Positions 8,901 to 17,388 of a stretch of 64,000 nucleotides of DNA are shown here, piece by piece (position 1 is the first letter of the stretch; each line of letters begins with the position of its first letter). Source of the DNA: Erwinia endophytica (GTDB taxonomy: Bacteria; Pseudomonadota; Gammaproteobacteria; Enterobacterales; Enterobacteriaceae). Both the position numbers and the translations under genes were made by a program. The stretch covers positions 328,358-392,357 of the forward strand of contig NZ_RQVV01000053.1 of assembly GCF_009295515.1 (NCBI RefSeq). Reading direction: 5' to 3'. Below the pieces are notes generated by a model. That model ran no database searches. It was not told the origin of the DNA and saw only the letters and a program-made list of their open reading frames with translations.

Positions 8901-11900
8901 ACTGTGCGACCAGGCCAGTTCAAAGACGCGGTCAGCGATATGGTGATCACGGTATTTTTCCAGCAGCGCCAGGCTGAGCTGGCGACTCTCGCTAATGCCA
9001 TACACGATATCAATCGTCACCGACTGTCCGGGCTGAAGGATGATGGACTGTCGTATCGCCAGTATCGGATCCAGCACAGAACCAGATGTGTTGCTGAGCT
9101 GTTTGCCTGAACTGACCGCCAGCGCATCAGCCGGACTCCTGCCGCGCCCGAGAAATTTCGCTCGATCAGTTTCAAATGAGAGGTTGTTCCGGTCATCACC
9201 ATGTACCACCATCATGTGAAACAACCAGGGGCTTGCTTCATCCGGGGAACGTGGTCGTCGGTGGCACAAAATAGCCTCCAGGGCGGGCGCCAGCTCGGTC
9301 TGGATGAACAAATTGCTGAACGACGGATGTGCCAGGTCGCTGACGGCAGGGGCCAGCGCCACTTCTGTGTAGGTCGTCAGGTCAATCGTGCGCGGCTTAC
9401 GGCCATGATGCGTCAGCGTGACCCGACGCAGTTCAATATCGTCTTCAGGCGACACCACCACCTGTGTCCTGACGTTAAGCGTGTCGAAAGTACGTTTAAA
9501 TTCAGCCCCTGAATCGGTGAATATCACTTCGTCTTTATCGGCGGCGTGATGAGTGGGTTGCCAGGTATTGCTCCACACTTCGCCGGTTTGCGGATCACTG
9601 ATATAGCAGAATGCTCCCCAGTTATCGCGGGTGGCGTCGCTGCGCCAGCGCGTGAGGGCCAGACCGTTCCAGCAACTGTAACCGCCGCCGGTATGGCTCA
9701 TCATCAGGTGGTAATGGCCGTTGGACAACAGTTGAACTTCGGGGACTGGCCGGTCTGCTTCGGTGAACATCCGTGGCTCATAGTGAACAGGTTTGACTCT
9801 TCCCTCATGAGACTCAAAATGACGGCGCGGGGCGTAGAGATCGACTGCGTCCGGCACCCGTTCCTGTAACAGTATGCTTGCTGACTGGAACGTGGGGCTG
9901 GACATAAATCGTTCTGCCATGGGGGCGTCAAACAATACGTGCGCCAGTGCCTGGAACGCCATTCCCTGATGATGAGCCATCCATGACTGCACCACAGCGT
10001 ACAATTGTCCGGTTGCCAGGCGTGAGGGAGTATAGTCCAGCGCTTCATAAAAACCGTACTCGCCGTGAGCCCCGTTTTTTTCCAGAACGAGCAGATTTTC
10101 ACAGGCTTTTTGCGCAGAGACCATCAATGCCAGCAATGTGGCGTATGGGGCGACAACCATATCGTCGGCCAGACCCCGCCGCAGGCCTAGGCCAGGTACG
10201 CCAAAGGCCTGATATTGGTAATTTTTTTGAAGATCAAATGCATGATAGCCGGACTCCGAAACGCCCCATGGCACCCCACGCTCTTTTCCCCAGTGTATCT
10301 GACGCAGAACCGCCGACTGGCTCATTTTGTCGAGCAGGCTGCCGGGCCAGGTGGGCATCACCAGATTAGGCATCAGATATTCAAACATTGAGCCGCTCCA
10401 GGACATCAATGCTGTTTCTTTATCAATCGTGGTGAATAACCTTCCCAGCGCGTACCAGCTTTTGAGCGGTAGTTGGTTAGTCGCAACGGCGAGAAAACTG
10501 GTCAGACGAATTTCGGATGGCAACAGGTCGTAGTCACTTTTATCCCGGATATTGCTGTCGCAGTTGTAGCCAATGCACAACAGGCCGGTGACTTCGCTGT
10601 ACAGAAAGGTGAAATCCATACGTGCATGTTCATTCAGCCGCTGTTCCAGCTCAGTGATGATGTCCAGACGCATGCGTGCCAGCGCGATCACTGATGGCGG
10701 AGGTGAGCCTTCGCCAATAAATGTTGCCTGGGCAAGCCAGTGCAATGACGGCAATGCCTGCGCCCCATATGTCGGCGTTAACCAGCCAAGGAGATGAGAC
10801 CATTCATGGCACAGCAGACTCAGCTGATGCTGTAGACGCGCGATCCAGCGCAGGATAAGTGGGTCCTGGTGGTGGCTCAACGCAGACAGATGATGGCTTT
10901 GTGTCGACATGTTTTTGAGTTCGGCAGACAACTGTTCCGCAGGCAGCGAAGCTGCATTGAGACAATGCTCACGCAGCAGTTGCAGATTGCCAGGGGCGTT
11001 TGGCCCCCAGTGTTTTTCCAGAATACCCAGGGTATCGTCCAACCCGGCCAGCATCTGTGCGCGGTTTAATATCGGCTGAGTGCGCATGGCGGAAAGCCCT
11101 TCACGCAGGGTCAGTAAATGCCCGGCCATATTGCCGCTGTCGACGCTTGAAACATAGCGCGGACTGAGCGGGGCGAGGGTGCGGGTGTCGTACCAGTTAT
11201 ACAAATGACCGCGGAAATGCTCCATTTTGTCCATGGAGTCCAGGGTGAGCGTTACGCGCCGCAACACCTCGCCAGTGGGCAGGTAGCCAAAATCCCATGC
11301 CGTCAGGTTGGCCAGCAGCGACAGACCAATGTTGGTGGGGGAGGTACGGTGCGCGACGACCGGTTGCGGTATTTCTTGATAGTTGTCAGGTGGAAGCCAG
11401 TTCTCTTTGGCTGTGGCGAAGGTCTCAAAAAAGGCCCAGATTTCACGGCTCGTCTGGCGTAATAACTGTTTTTGTTCTTTCGTCGGCGAAAATACGGTAT
11501 GGGCAGGCTGGCGGCTCATCCAGCTCAGTAGTAGCGGCGCCAGACACCATAAAATACCGACCAGCAATGCGAACGCTGAGAAAGAAGGGGCGAAATACAC
11601 GGTCAGGACGGTTAATGCTGTGCCGCAGGCCACATTCAGCCACATCACACGGTAAAAGCGGAGGGGGGAGGTTTTTTTCTGATCATCATCCGGACGGTAG
11701 CGGGCCCACTGATTGAGGTTGTGCTGGCTCACACCCAGGCGCCACAGCGTGACGATAATGGCGTATAACGAGTAGCCAGCTTCATGCGGCAATGTGACAA
11801 AATTCACCCCTGTCCGGGACAGGCGCTTCAACGCGCTGGCGGCAACCAACAGTAAATGCGCTGTCACGGCACGAGGTGCTGGTTTATGGATAAGAGCATG

Positions 11901-14516
11901 GGCGACACTCAGTGCCGCTGGTAGCAGCCACACCAGAGCCAGCACGCTTAACCAGTAAAACGGATTGGGTACACACAGGAGCGAGCAAAACAGCAGCGCC
12001 AGTAAAGAGGGGGGAACCAGACTGCGGCGCAGATTATCGAATAACTTCCAGTAAGACAGGGCGGATAACGGGTTTGTCGTGTGGGTTCCATCCGCTTTTC
12101 TGACACGGGGTTTGAGCCAGTTCAGCAGTTGCCAGTCTCCCCGGATCCAGCGTGTCCGCCGCGTGACATCTGTCAGGTAGTTATTGGGGTATTGCTCGTA
12201 AAGTAAGACTTCGCTCAGTAACCCTGACCGGGCATAGCATCCCTCCAGTAAATCATGACTGAGGACCAGATTTTCGGGGCAGGTATTCTTCGTGGCCTGA
12301 ACAAAGATATCGACATCGTAAATCCCCTTGCCGACAAACGATCCTTCGCCGAACAGATCCTGATAGATATCGGAAGACATCATGGCATAAGGGTTGTTGC
12401 CCGGCATGCTGCTGCACAGGGCGGCATAGTACCCCTGACCGTGACGAGGGATTGCCTCTGCCAGCCCTGGCTGTAAAATGCCGTAGCCTTTGACCACTCT
12501 TTGACGCAGAGGGTCATACTCTGGCTGGTTGAGGGGATGCGCCATGGTCGCGACCAGTTTATGCGCCGTATCACGTGGCAAGATCGTATCACTGTCCAGT
12601 GTAATGATATATTTTATCCGTTTCGGTAACTGGTCAGAGGGCATATCTGTAACACTGGAAAATTGTGCTGCGGGATGGCGTAACCAGTTGTTCAACAACG
12701 CCAGCTTACCCCGTTTGCGCTCATAGCCCATCCAGACTTGCTGGGTCGGGTTCCATTCCGGCGCCCGATGGAGCAGGTAAAAGCGCGGACGGACGGCGGG
12801 ATAACGCCGGTTAAGATCCTGCATCTGTGAGAGGGCCTGCCCGACCAGGGCGCGGTTTTCCGCTGAATATTCACTGGCTGAATCAGTGAAGTCGGTCAGC
12901 AGCGCGAAACAGAGATTTTCGATCTGATTACCCAGCCAGTAAACCTCAAGACAGGTGATGAGCTTGCTGATGTTTCCGCTGCTGGTCAGCAGACAGGGGA
13001 TCACGACCATGGTCGCGCAACGCTCTGGGATCCCGGCAGAAAAATCCATTCGCGGCAGCGGTTTCGGCATACGAAAGCGGGTTGCTGCCTCGCTCAGCAG
13101 GTCGCTGGCTAACTGGCTGATGGCCACAATAAGCGGTATGCCGGGGAGTATCAGCAGCCAGCCCATTCCCTGTTTCGTCGTTTCGTACAATATCCCGACC
13201 GTTGTTACGGTGGTCAGCAGGCTCAGGCTGCCAAGCCATAAAATGAGCGGAAGTGGGTTGATGCGGTGCCGCAGACGGATAAGCCGCGAGGTATTGACCG
13301 ACAGTTGTATTGCCAACTGTTGGCGGCCTTCGCCCAGCAGATAATAGCCAATATGACGCCCAGGCGTGTTGTCAGGAACGGTCTCTTTTGAAAGTGCCAG
13401 TAAGCGACGGGCGACGTCTGGTTCGCTGATGCGGCTGTCTCTGGCCAGAACTTCAATGATATGGCGATAATGGTCCCGTGTATCAAAGTGCATCAACGGA
13501 TAGATCCCGGCGGGGTCAAGGCGCAACAGCTGTTCCACCACGCTGATAGTCTCAGCGAAATCAGCCCAGTTTGTTTCACTCACTAAACGCAAACTGGCGA
13601 TGCTGTTGCTGACCGAAAGCTGGCTGGCGGCAAGTTGTTGGTTAAAACGTTCAATGAGGGCATCGGTGGTGTCGCCTTGTTCCGCGAGACGCTGTTCAAT
13701 CCAGGTCAGAGGCAGGACCAGCACATTGCCGCGGCCTTGCAGACGACGTACCAGTTCAGCGACAAAAGCGTTGCTCAAGGCAGGGCGGGAGCGCGCCATG
13801 TCGGCGAGCACCATGATCAAATCGGCGGGGGTATTTCCTGCGCACTCGAAAAATCGTGTTATCCAGCTATCGGCCAGATCGCGTTCTTGTTGGGCTTTGA
13901 CCACCTCTATACTGACCCGGCGGAGATTTTCAATTAAGGCCAGACGCAGCATGCCGGGTAATGCCCAGACTTCGCCTAACGTGAGTGATGTTTTCTGTTG
14001 ATAGGCAGAGATATAGCTGTTCAGGTTGACGGCGTCCCAGTGTCCGTCGCCGTGAGCAATCGCCTCAGCCGCAATATCATAAATACGCGGACAATGGCGA
14101 GGTGATGCCAGGGCCGGAAGGCCTTTACCGAAGTTTTTCGGCAAGTGATGGCGAACGAGGCGGATCTGTTCCTCAATCAGATAGTAATTGTCCAGCAACC
14201 ACTCTCCGGCGGGCATAATAGTCGTTTTTTTACCCGCATTGAGCAGATAACAGTTTTGCGTAATTACCTCTTCATTGTCATTAAGCCGTTTGAGAAGGTA
14301 ATACGGCAGTCTGGCAGGCGACAATTTGTGCGAACTCGCCAGCTTTTGCCCGTAGCGCGCCATCTGAGGCGCTGAAAATAACTCGCTCCGAAGACGATGG
14401 TCACCGACAGGATCGTGGTGCTGGAATGGCGTAAGTTCTGGTGTTGCCCGCAGGCGGAGGGAACCGTTAAACCACTTCTTAAGGTTCTTTTTCATAGGTT
14501 TGCTCTGATGCGACAT
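5913..14516 (-). CDS. ndvB: Cyclic beta-1,2-glucan synthase (NdvB/Cgs-like)
   Basis: This encodes 2867 residues, the size of Brucella/Rhizobium Cgs and NdvB. Known family members make cyclic beta-1,2-glucans from UDP-glucose on an inner-membrane protein; the products accumulate in the periplasm and act in osmoadaptation and host interaction. The N-terminal third holds a glycosyltransferase 84 domain with ITLDSDTILPRD near residue 640, flanked by membrane segments near 425-460, 830-880 and 955-1005. Two GH94-type beta-sandwich modules follow, near 1600-1650 and 2070-2165. The C-terminal GH94 alpha/alpha barrel carries GTGDWNDGMNRVG near residue 2550, where the Asp of WNDGM is the conserved phosphorylase acid; in this family the domain trims chain length. 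No frame break is visible over 8.6 kb. The start at 14516 lacks a strong ribosome site; a Met seven codons later is an alternative. Confidence 0.88.
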   Translation of the reverse strand: MSHQSKPMKKNLKKWFNGSLRLRATPELTPFQHHDPVGDHRLRSELFSAPQMARYGQKLASSHKLSPARLPYYLLKRLNDNEEVITQNCYLLNAGKKTTIMPAGEWLLDNYYLIEEQIRLVRHHLPKNFGKGLPALASPRHCPRIYDIAAEAIAHGDGHWDAVNLNSYISAYQQKTSLTLGEVWALPGMLRLALIENLRRVSIEVVKAQQERDLADSWITRFFECAGNTPADLIMVLADMARSRPALSNAFVAELVRRLQGRGNVLVLPLTWIEQRLAEQGDTTDALIERFNQQLAASQLSVSNSIASLRLVSETNWADFAETISVVEQLLRLDPAGIYPLMHFDTRDHYRHIIEVLARDSRISEPDVARRLLALSKETVPDNTPGRHIGYYLLGEGRQQLAIQLSVNTSRLIRLRHRINPLPLILWLGSLSLLTTVTTVGILYETTKQGMGWLLILPGIPLIVAISQLASDLLSEAATRFRMPKPLPRMDFSAGIPERCATMVVIPCLLTSSGNISKLITCLEVYWLGNQIENLCFALLTDFTDSASEYSAENRALVGQALSQMQDLNRRYPAVRPRFYLLHRAPEWNPTQQVWMGYERKRGKLALLNNWLRHPAAQFSSVTDMPSDQLPKRIKYIITLDSDTILPRDTAHKLVATMAHPLNQPEYDPLRQRVVKGYGILQPGLAEAIPRHGQGYYAALCSSMPGNNPYAMMSSDIYQDLFGEGSFVGKGIYDVDIFVQATKNTCPENLVLSHDLLEGCYARSGLLSEVLLYEQYPNNYLTDVTRRTRWIRGDWQLLNWLKPRVRKADGTHTTNPLSALSYWKLFDNLRRSLVPPSLLALLFCSLLCVPNPFYWLSVLALVWLLPAALSVAHALIHKPAPRAVTAHLLLVAASALKRLSRTGVNFVTLPHEAGYSLYAIIVTLWRLGVSQHNLNQWARYRPDDDQKKTSPLRFYRVMWLNVACGTALTVLTVYFAPSFSAFALLVGILWCLAPLLLSWMSRQPAHTVFSPTKEQKQLLRQTSREIWAFFETFATAKENWLPPDNYQEIPQPVVAHRTSPTNIGLSLLANLTAWDFGYLPTGEVLRRVTLTLDSMDKMEHFRGHLYNWYDTRTLAPLSPRYVSSVDSGNMAGHLLTLREGLSAMRTQPILNRAQMLAGLDDTLGILEKHWGPNAPGNLQLLREHCLNAASLPAEQLSAELKNMSTQSHHLSALSHHQDPLILRWIARLQHQLSLLCHEWSHLLGWLTPTYGAQALPSLHWLAQATFIGEGSPPPSVIALARMRLDIITELEQRLNEHARMDFTFLYSEVTGLLCIGYNCDSNIRDKSDYDLLPSEIRLTSFLAVATNQLPLKSWYALGRLFTTIDKETALMSWSGSMFEYLMPNLVMPTWPGSLLDKMSQSAVLRQIHWGKERGVPWGVSESGYHAFDLQKNYQYQAFGVPGLGLRRGLADDMVVAPYATLLALMVSAQKACENLLVLEKNGAHGEYGFYEALDYTPSRLATGQLYAVVQSWMAHHQGMAFQALAHVLFDAPMAERFMSSPTFQSASILLQERVPDAVDLYAPRRHFESHEGRVKPVHYEPRMFTEADRPVPEVQLLSNGHYHLMMSHTGGGYSCWNGLALTRWRSDATRDNWGAFCYISDPQTGEVWSNTWQPTHHAADKDEVIFTDSGAEFKRTFDTLNVRTQVVVSPEDDIELRRVTLTHHGRKPRTIDLTTYTEVALAPAVSDLAHPSFSNLFIQTELAPALEAILCHRRPRSPDEASPWLFHMMVVHGDDRNNLSFETDRAKFLGRGRSPADALAVSSGKQLSNTSGSVLDPILAIRQSIILQPGQSVTIDIVYGISESRQLSLALLEKYRDHHIADRVFELAWSHSLAVLRQMNANEDDAALFNRLASAVLYPCPELRADSQIISRNRRGQSGLWGWAISGDLPIVLLSVTSEESIPSITTLIQAHRYWHLKGLSVDLVILNDRPGGYQQALQHQILDLIYARSEASLLDKSGGIFVRNSEHLSAEDKLLLISVAHISLDDRAGGLNEQLSQRLHTVLTATQLFIPHPEPGINQHRPWSPDTSQLLHFNGYGGFSQDGREYQIVLRENEPTPAPWSNVLANPCFGSVLSEAGQAYSWYENAHEYRLTPWENDPVSDRSGEAFYLRDEESGVCWSPTTLPRRGQGDYLSRHGFGYSIFSHRESGIDSEMTVLVAEQAPVKLAILTLSNNSGRTRKLSVTGYVEWTLGESRTPSALHIVTHAASIAGGCGVMANNFYGANGGGRTAFFAVTGVHCSLTGDRREFIGRNGSLQKPAAMGLRKLSDKTGAGLDPCGAVQSATTLIDGDQKTFIFVLGVGEDPAQAQATLTRYLNENAVREELRHVHQYWHHVLDKIVVNTPDTTVNLLVNGWLLYQTIACRLMARSGYYQSGGAFGFRDQLQDTLALSHAAPKLLRKQIERCASRQFIEGDVQHWWHPPLGNGVRTRCSDDYLWLPLAVCHYVETTGDAGVLEQRIPYLEGRPLHAGEESVYDKPTISAMEETLWLHCVKAIRHGLQFGQHGLPLMGTGDWNDGMNRVGIEGKGESIWLGFFLYDILQRFADLAEQRQDRDVASLCHREASRLQQNLETAAWDGKWYRRGYFDDGPPLGSTTSQDCRIDAIAQSWSVLSGAADPARSAQAMQALDEHLVENDTGLIKLLTPPFDGHGPNPGYIQGYLPGVRENGGQYTHGAIWAVMAFARMGNTARAWQLWSMINPINHALNASDVERYKVEPYVMSADVYSASPHTGRGGWSWYTGSAGWAYRLLTEELLGIKRYGETITVHAKLPHDWPSLSMTYQQGESQYDISVSRDSGAYRVAMDGVMLPDDRIPLLDDGRNHTVNIIQN

Positions 14517-14651
14517 TAACGCTCGGAGCAGTTGAGAAATCAGTTCAGAAAGGTTCTCTCAGGATGGGCGTAAGGCATCAGGGATTTAACAGCTGCTGGT
14601 CTATTTTTAACTATCGAACACCGATTTTATCTCTGAACGCGCATTGGGGAT

Positions 14652-14816
14652 TCAGTGCGGCGCAACAAACAGGGATTTACATCCAGGACAAATCATTGCC
14701 TGATTCAGACGAATTTTGGAGGTGGATTGTATTGACCTGACACCACAAACCGGGCAGGTGACAGTGGTTGTAGAAGCACTACTCATTAACTTCATTGCGT
14801 AATCGATAAAAGACAT
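14652..14816 (-). CDS. Small zinc-ribbon protein (YnfU-like)
   Basis: This encodes 54 residues with two cysteine pairs, CPVC and CPGC, about 18 residues apart, forming a probable zinc ribbon at the C-terminus after a short helix. I chose the ATG at 14816 because an AAAGG site lies about 10 bases upstream; the longer frame to 14855 lacks one. It resembles small enterobacterial zinc-ribbon proteins such as YnfU, but I recall that family only roughly. It is transcribed toward the glucan synthase gene, and the two may share a transcript. Function unknown. Confidence 0.65.
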   Translation of the reverse strand: MSFIDYAMKLMSSASTTTVTCPVCGVRSIQSTSKIRLNQAMICPGCKSLFVAPH

Positions 14817-15043
14817 GATGATTAACCTTTCAATGAATGATTTCCACCCTACCATAAATTGGTTAAATTGTATTCAATATATTGTCTGCTATTTTACCCA
14901 CCAGGCGCTGAACCTCTGTGCTTATCCAGGCCACTGCAGGTGTCATCGCCATTTGCAAAAATAGGCAGCAAAATACCTGGCCTGGAAGTCACAAAAGGGT
15001 ATATGAGTAATGACTGACTTAAGCGCGATATGGGGAGAAAAAG

Positions 15044-15604
15044 ATGAATCGTAACGTAACACTGCATGCCGATCCGTTGGTGTGGGGGCATGGTCCAAAC
15101 GTTTTCGAGGTTTTTCTCGAACCCACCTGTCCTTTTTCGGTGAGGGCGTTTAATAAATTCGATGCTTTGCTGGCGCGGGTGGGAGAAGAACGGATGACGC
15201 TTAAAATCCGCCTGCAATCACAACCATGGCATCTGTATTCTGGCCTTATCGTTCGTTATATTTTAGCGGCGTCCACATTGCCGGCAGGCAAAAATGCGGC
15301 TAAAGCGGTGTTACAGGCCGTGGCGGATAACCGGGAGGAATTTGAATTCACCGATCACTGCGCCGGTCCTAATATGGATGCCACGCCTAATGACATTTTG
15401 GCCCGGCTGAAGCACTACAGTGGCGTCGACGCCAGTGCGCCTTTTGCCCGGCCTGAGTTACAGACCGAGATAAAATGGCATTGCAAATATGCCCGTCAGA
15501 ATGGCATTCATGTTTCGCCGACCTTTATGATAAACGGCCTGGTCTACCCGGATATTGGTAGCGGGGACGATATCAGCGAATGGGCGAAACGCATCCTGGC
15601 GTAG
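15044..15604 (+). CDS. DsbA-like thioredoxin-fold protein with CPFS active site
   Basis: This encodes 186 residues with no signal peptide, so it is probably cytoplasmic. The segment FEVFLEPTCPFSVRAFNKF near residues 22-40 sits where thioredoxin-fold proteins keep CxxC, but here it is C-P-F-S, with only the first Cys. The cis-proline loop (VSPTFMING) is near residue 161, and the intervening helical insertion is of DsbA type. With one active-site Cys it may be a glutathione- or thiol-dependent isomerase/reductase, not a disulfide donor; this is inference. A GGAG site precedes the ATG. It stands alone upstream of fecI. Confidence 0.75.
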   Translation: MNRNVTLHADPLVWGHGPNVFEVFLEPTCPFSVRAFNKFDALLARVGEERMTLKIRLQSQPWHLYSGLIVRYILAASTLPAGKNAAKAVLQAVADNREEFEFTDHCAGPNMDATPNDILARLKHYSGVDASAPFARPELQTEIKWHCKYARQNGIHVSPTFMINGLVYPDIGSGDDISEWAKRILA

Positions 15605-15693
15605 TGCTGACACGTTCTGCGACCGCAGGGGCATGACCCTGGCCGCCGCTGATCCTCCTCTGGCTGGCAAAAAGAGCAGGAACTTTTATTGTA

Positions 15694-15716
15694 GTGATAA
15701 TCATTATCAATTATCA
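15694..15716 (+). promoter_or_regulatory. Fur box upstream of fecI
   Basis: The stretch TGATAATCATTATCAATTAT closely matches the Fur 19-mer (GATAATGATAATCATTATC) in two overlapping registers. It lies about 40 bases before fecI, where Fur controls fecIR in E. coli. Confidence 0.85.
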
Positions 15717-15753
15717 TCGCGAGGTGAATTCTGTCCTGGTAATGTAACGTCCA

Positions 15754-16272
15754 ATGTCTGAAAATGCTGCCGTTTCTCCTGTTTGCGCTTTTGAAGTGCT
15801 TTACAGCTTGCACCACCGTTGGCTGAGAAACTGGTTACAGTGCAAACTGGGGTCCGCGAATGATGCCGACGATCTGGCGCATGATACATTTATGCGTGTC
15901 CTCGCCGGTAATACCGTGCAGGACATTCGCGAGCCCAAATCTTTTTTGTGTACCGTGGCCCGCCGTGTAATGGTGGACTTTTTCCGTCGCAACGCACTGG
16001 AACGAGCCTGGCTTGAGATGCTGGCGCTGATGCCGGAAGAACATATGCCGTCGCCGGAACAACAGCAATGTTTGCTCGAAACCCTGCAACAAATCGACAG
16101 GATGCTCGACGGTTTAGGCGAGAAGGTGCGCCAGGCATTTTTGTTGTCGCAACTGGAAGGGCTGACCTATCCGGTGATCGCTGAGCGACTGGGCGTGTCG
16201 GTCAGTTCTGTCAAAAAATACATGGCGAAAGCGACTGAACATTGCCTGCTGTTCAGTCTGGAACACCACTGA
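15754..16272 (+). CDS. fecI: RNA polymerase ECF sigma factor FecI
   Basis: This encodes 172 residues. It has sigma region 2 (ADDLAHDTFMRVL near 38-50 and FLCTVARRVMVDFFRRNALE near 66-85) and sigma region 4 (LEGLTYPVIAERLGVSVSSVKKYMAKA near 132-158). It is near-identical in plan to E. coli FecI, including the LEMLALMPE segment. FecI directs transcription of fecABCDE when ferric citrate is bound by FecA. fecR follows after 5 bases and a Fur box lies upstream, so iron limitation and the citrate signal act together. Confidence 0.96.
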   Translation: MSENAAVSPVCAFEVLYSLHHRWLRNWLQCKLGSANDADDLAHDTFMRVLAGNTVQDIREPKSFLCTVARRVMVDFFRRNALERAWLEMLALMPEEHMPSPEQQQCLLETLQQIDRMLDGLGEKVRQAFLLSQLEGLTYPVIAERLGVSVSSVKKYMAKATEHCLLFSLEHH

Positions 16273-16277
16273 GCACG

Positions 16278-17252
16278 ATGAAGACCTCCTCCCTGACCGA
16301 TAAACAGCGTCTGGCACTGAAAATGGCCGCACAGTGGTTCGCGATGTTGTGCGCGGACGACGTCACGCCGCAGCAAAATCAGAAATGGCAACAGTGGCTG
16401 GCGCAGGATGAAGACCACCGCTGGGCGTGGCAGCGGGTGGAATCTTTGCAAGGGCAACTGAGCCGCCTGCCCGGAAAATTCAGTTATCAGACCCTTAACC
16501 AGGCGCGTCAGCAAGCGGATGTCACACGCCGCCGCGTATTGAAAAGTCTGCTGGTGTTGTGCGGTCTGGGAGGGGGCTGGAAAGCCTGGCAGTCGCCTGC
16601 CGGACAGCGTTTACGGGCCGACACACGGACAGCCACTGGCGAAATTAAGACGCTGCGCCTTGCGGATAATTCACAACTGTCGCTCAATACCGCCAGCGCC
16701 GTTGATATCCGCTTTACGGCCACTCAGCGTCTTATCCGGCTGCATCAGGGGGAAATCAGCATTACCACCGCGCGTGATAATCAGCCGGTTCCACGCCCTT
16801 TTCTGGTCGACACGCTGCAGGGGAGGTTACGCGCGCTGGGGACTGAGTTTATCGTGCGTCAGCAGGATGACGCCACGACGCTAACGGTGCTGAAACACGC
16901 AGTGGAAATTACGCTCCATGACCGGCCTTCTGACATTTTACGGGTCAGCGAAGGCCACGCAGTACGCTTCACCGGGAACAGGTTCGGTTCTGTCGTGGCA
17001 ATAACGAGCGATGCGGGAAGCTGGACCAACGGTGTGTTGAGCGTCAGTGACTGGCGTCTGGCCGATATGCTTACTGAACTGTCCCGCTACCGTCCCGGGC
17101 ACCTGGGGTGCGATCCATTAGTGGCGAATCTCCGTATTAGCGGCACCTTTCCGCTGAAAGACACCGACGCAGTCCTGAATATTCTTTCCCGTACTCTCCC
17201 GGTGAAAATTCAAATGGTGACGCGTTACTGGGTTGATGTGGTACCAGCATGA
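16278..17252 (+). CDS. fecR: FecR anti-sigma/sigma regulator
   Basis: This encodes 324 residues. The N-terminal cytoplasmic domain contains the W-rich segment QKWQQWLAQDEDHRWAWQRVE. The predicted membrane segment follows RRRVLKSLLVLCGLGGGWKAW near residue 90, and the periplasmic C-terminal domain ends in FPLKDTDAVLNILSRTLPVKI. FecR passes the FecA signal to FecI. I chose the ATG at 16278, 5 bases after the fecI stop, as its sequence aligns with E. coli FecR from the start; a longer frame from 16242 would overlap fecI by 31 bases. Confidence 0.95.
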   Translation: MKTSSLTDKQRLALKMAAQWFAMLCADDVTPQQNQKWQQWLAQDEDHRWAWQRVESLQGQLSRLPGKFSYQTLNQARQQADVTRRRVLKSLLVLCGLGGGWKAWQSPAGQRLRADTRTATGEIKTLRLADNSQLSLNTASAVDIRFTATQRLIRLHQGEISITTARDNQPVPRPFLVDTLQGRLRALGTEFIVRQQDDATTLTVLKHAVEITLHDRPSDILRVSEGHAVRFTGNRFGSVVAITSDAGSWTNGVLSVSDWRLADMLTELSRYRPGHLGCDPLVANLRISGTFPLKDTDAVLNILSRTLPVKIQMVTRYWVDVVPA

Positions 17253-17284
17253 TGTCCTGATAAAAACCTTCCAGTAAATAAAAA

Positions 17285-17340
17285 TGATAAAAAATCGCAT
17301 TCGCGATTGTCCCTTTTATCTGCTCATCCGACTCCATAGC
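17285..17340 (+). promoter_or_regulatory. FecI-dependent fecA promoter
   Basis: The segment GATTGTCCCTTTTATCTGCT followed by CATCCGACTC closely resembles the -10 and early transcribed region of the E. coli fecA promoter as I remember it (GATTGTCCTTTTTACCCTTC, then GACTCATAGC). It lies between fecR and fecA, the expected place. The exact -35 element was not fixed. Confidence 0.65.
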
Positions 17341-17388
17341 AGCACTGATAAAAAATTACATAGCAAAAAGATAACATCTGGAGACGGT

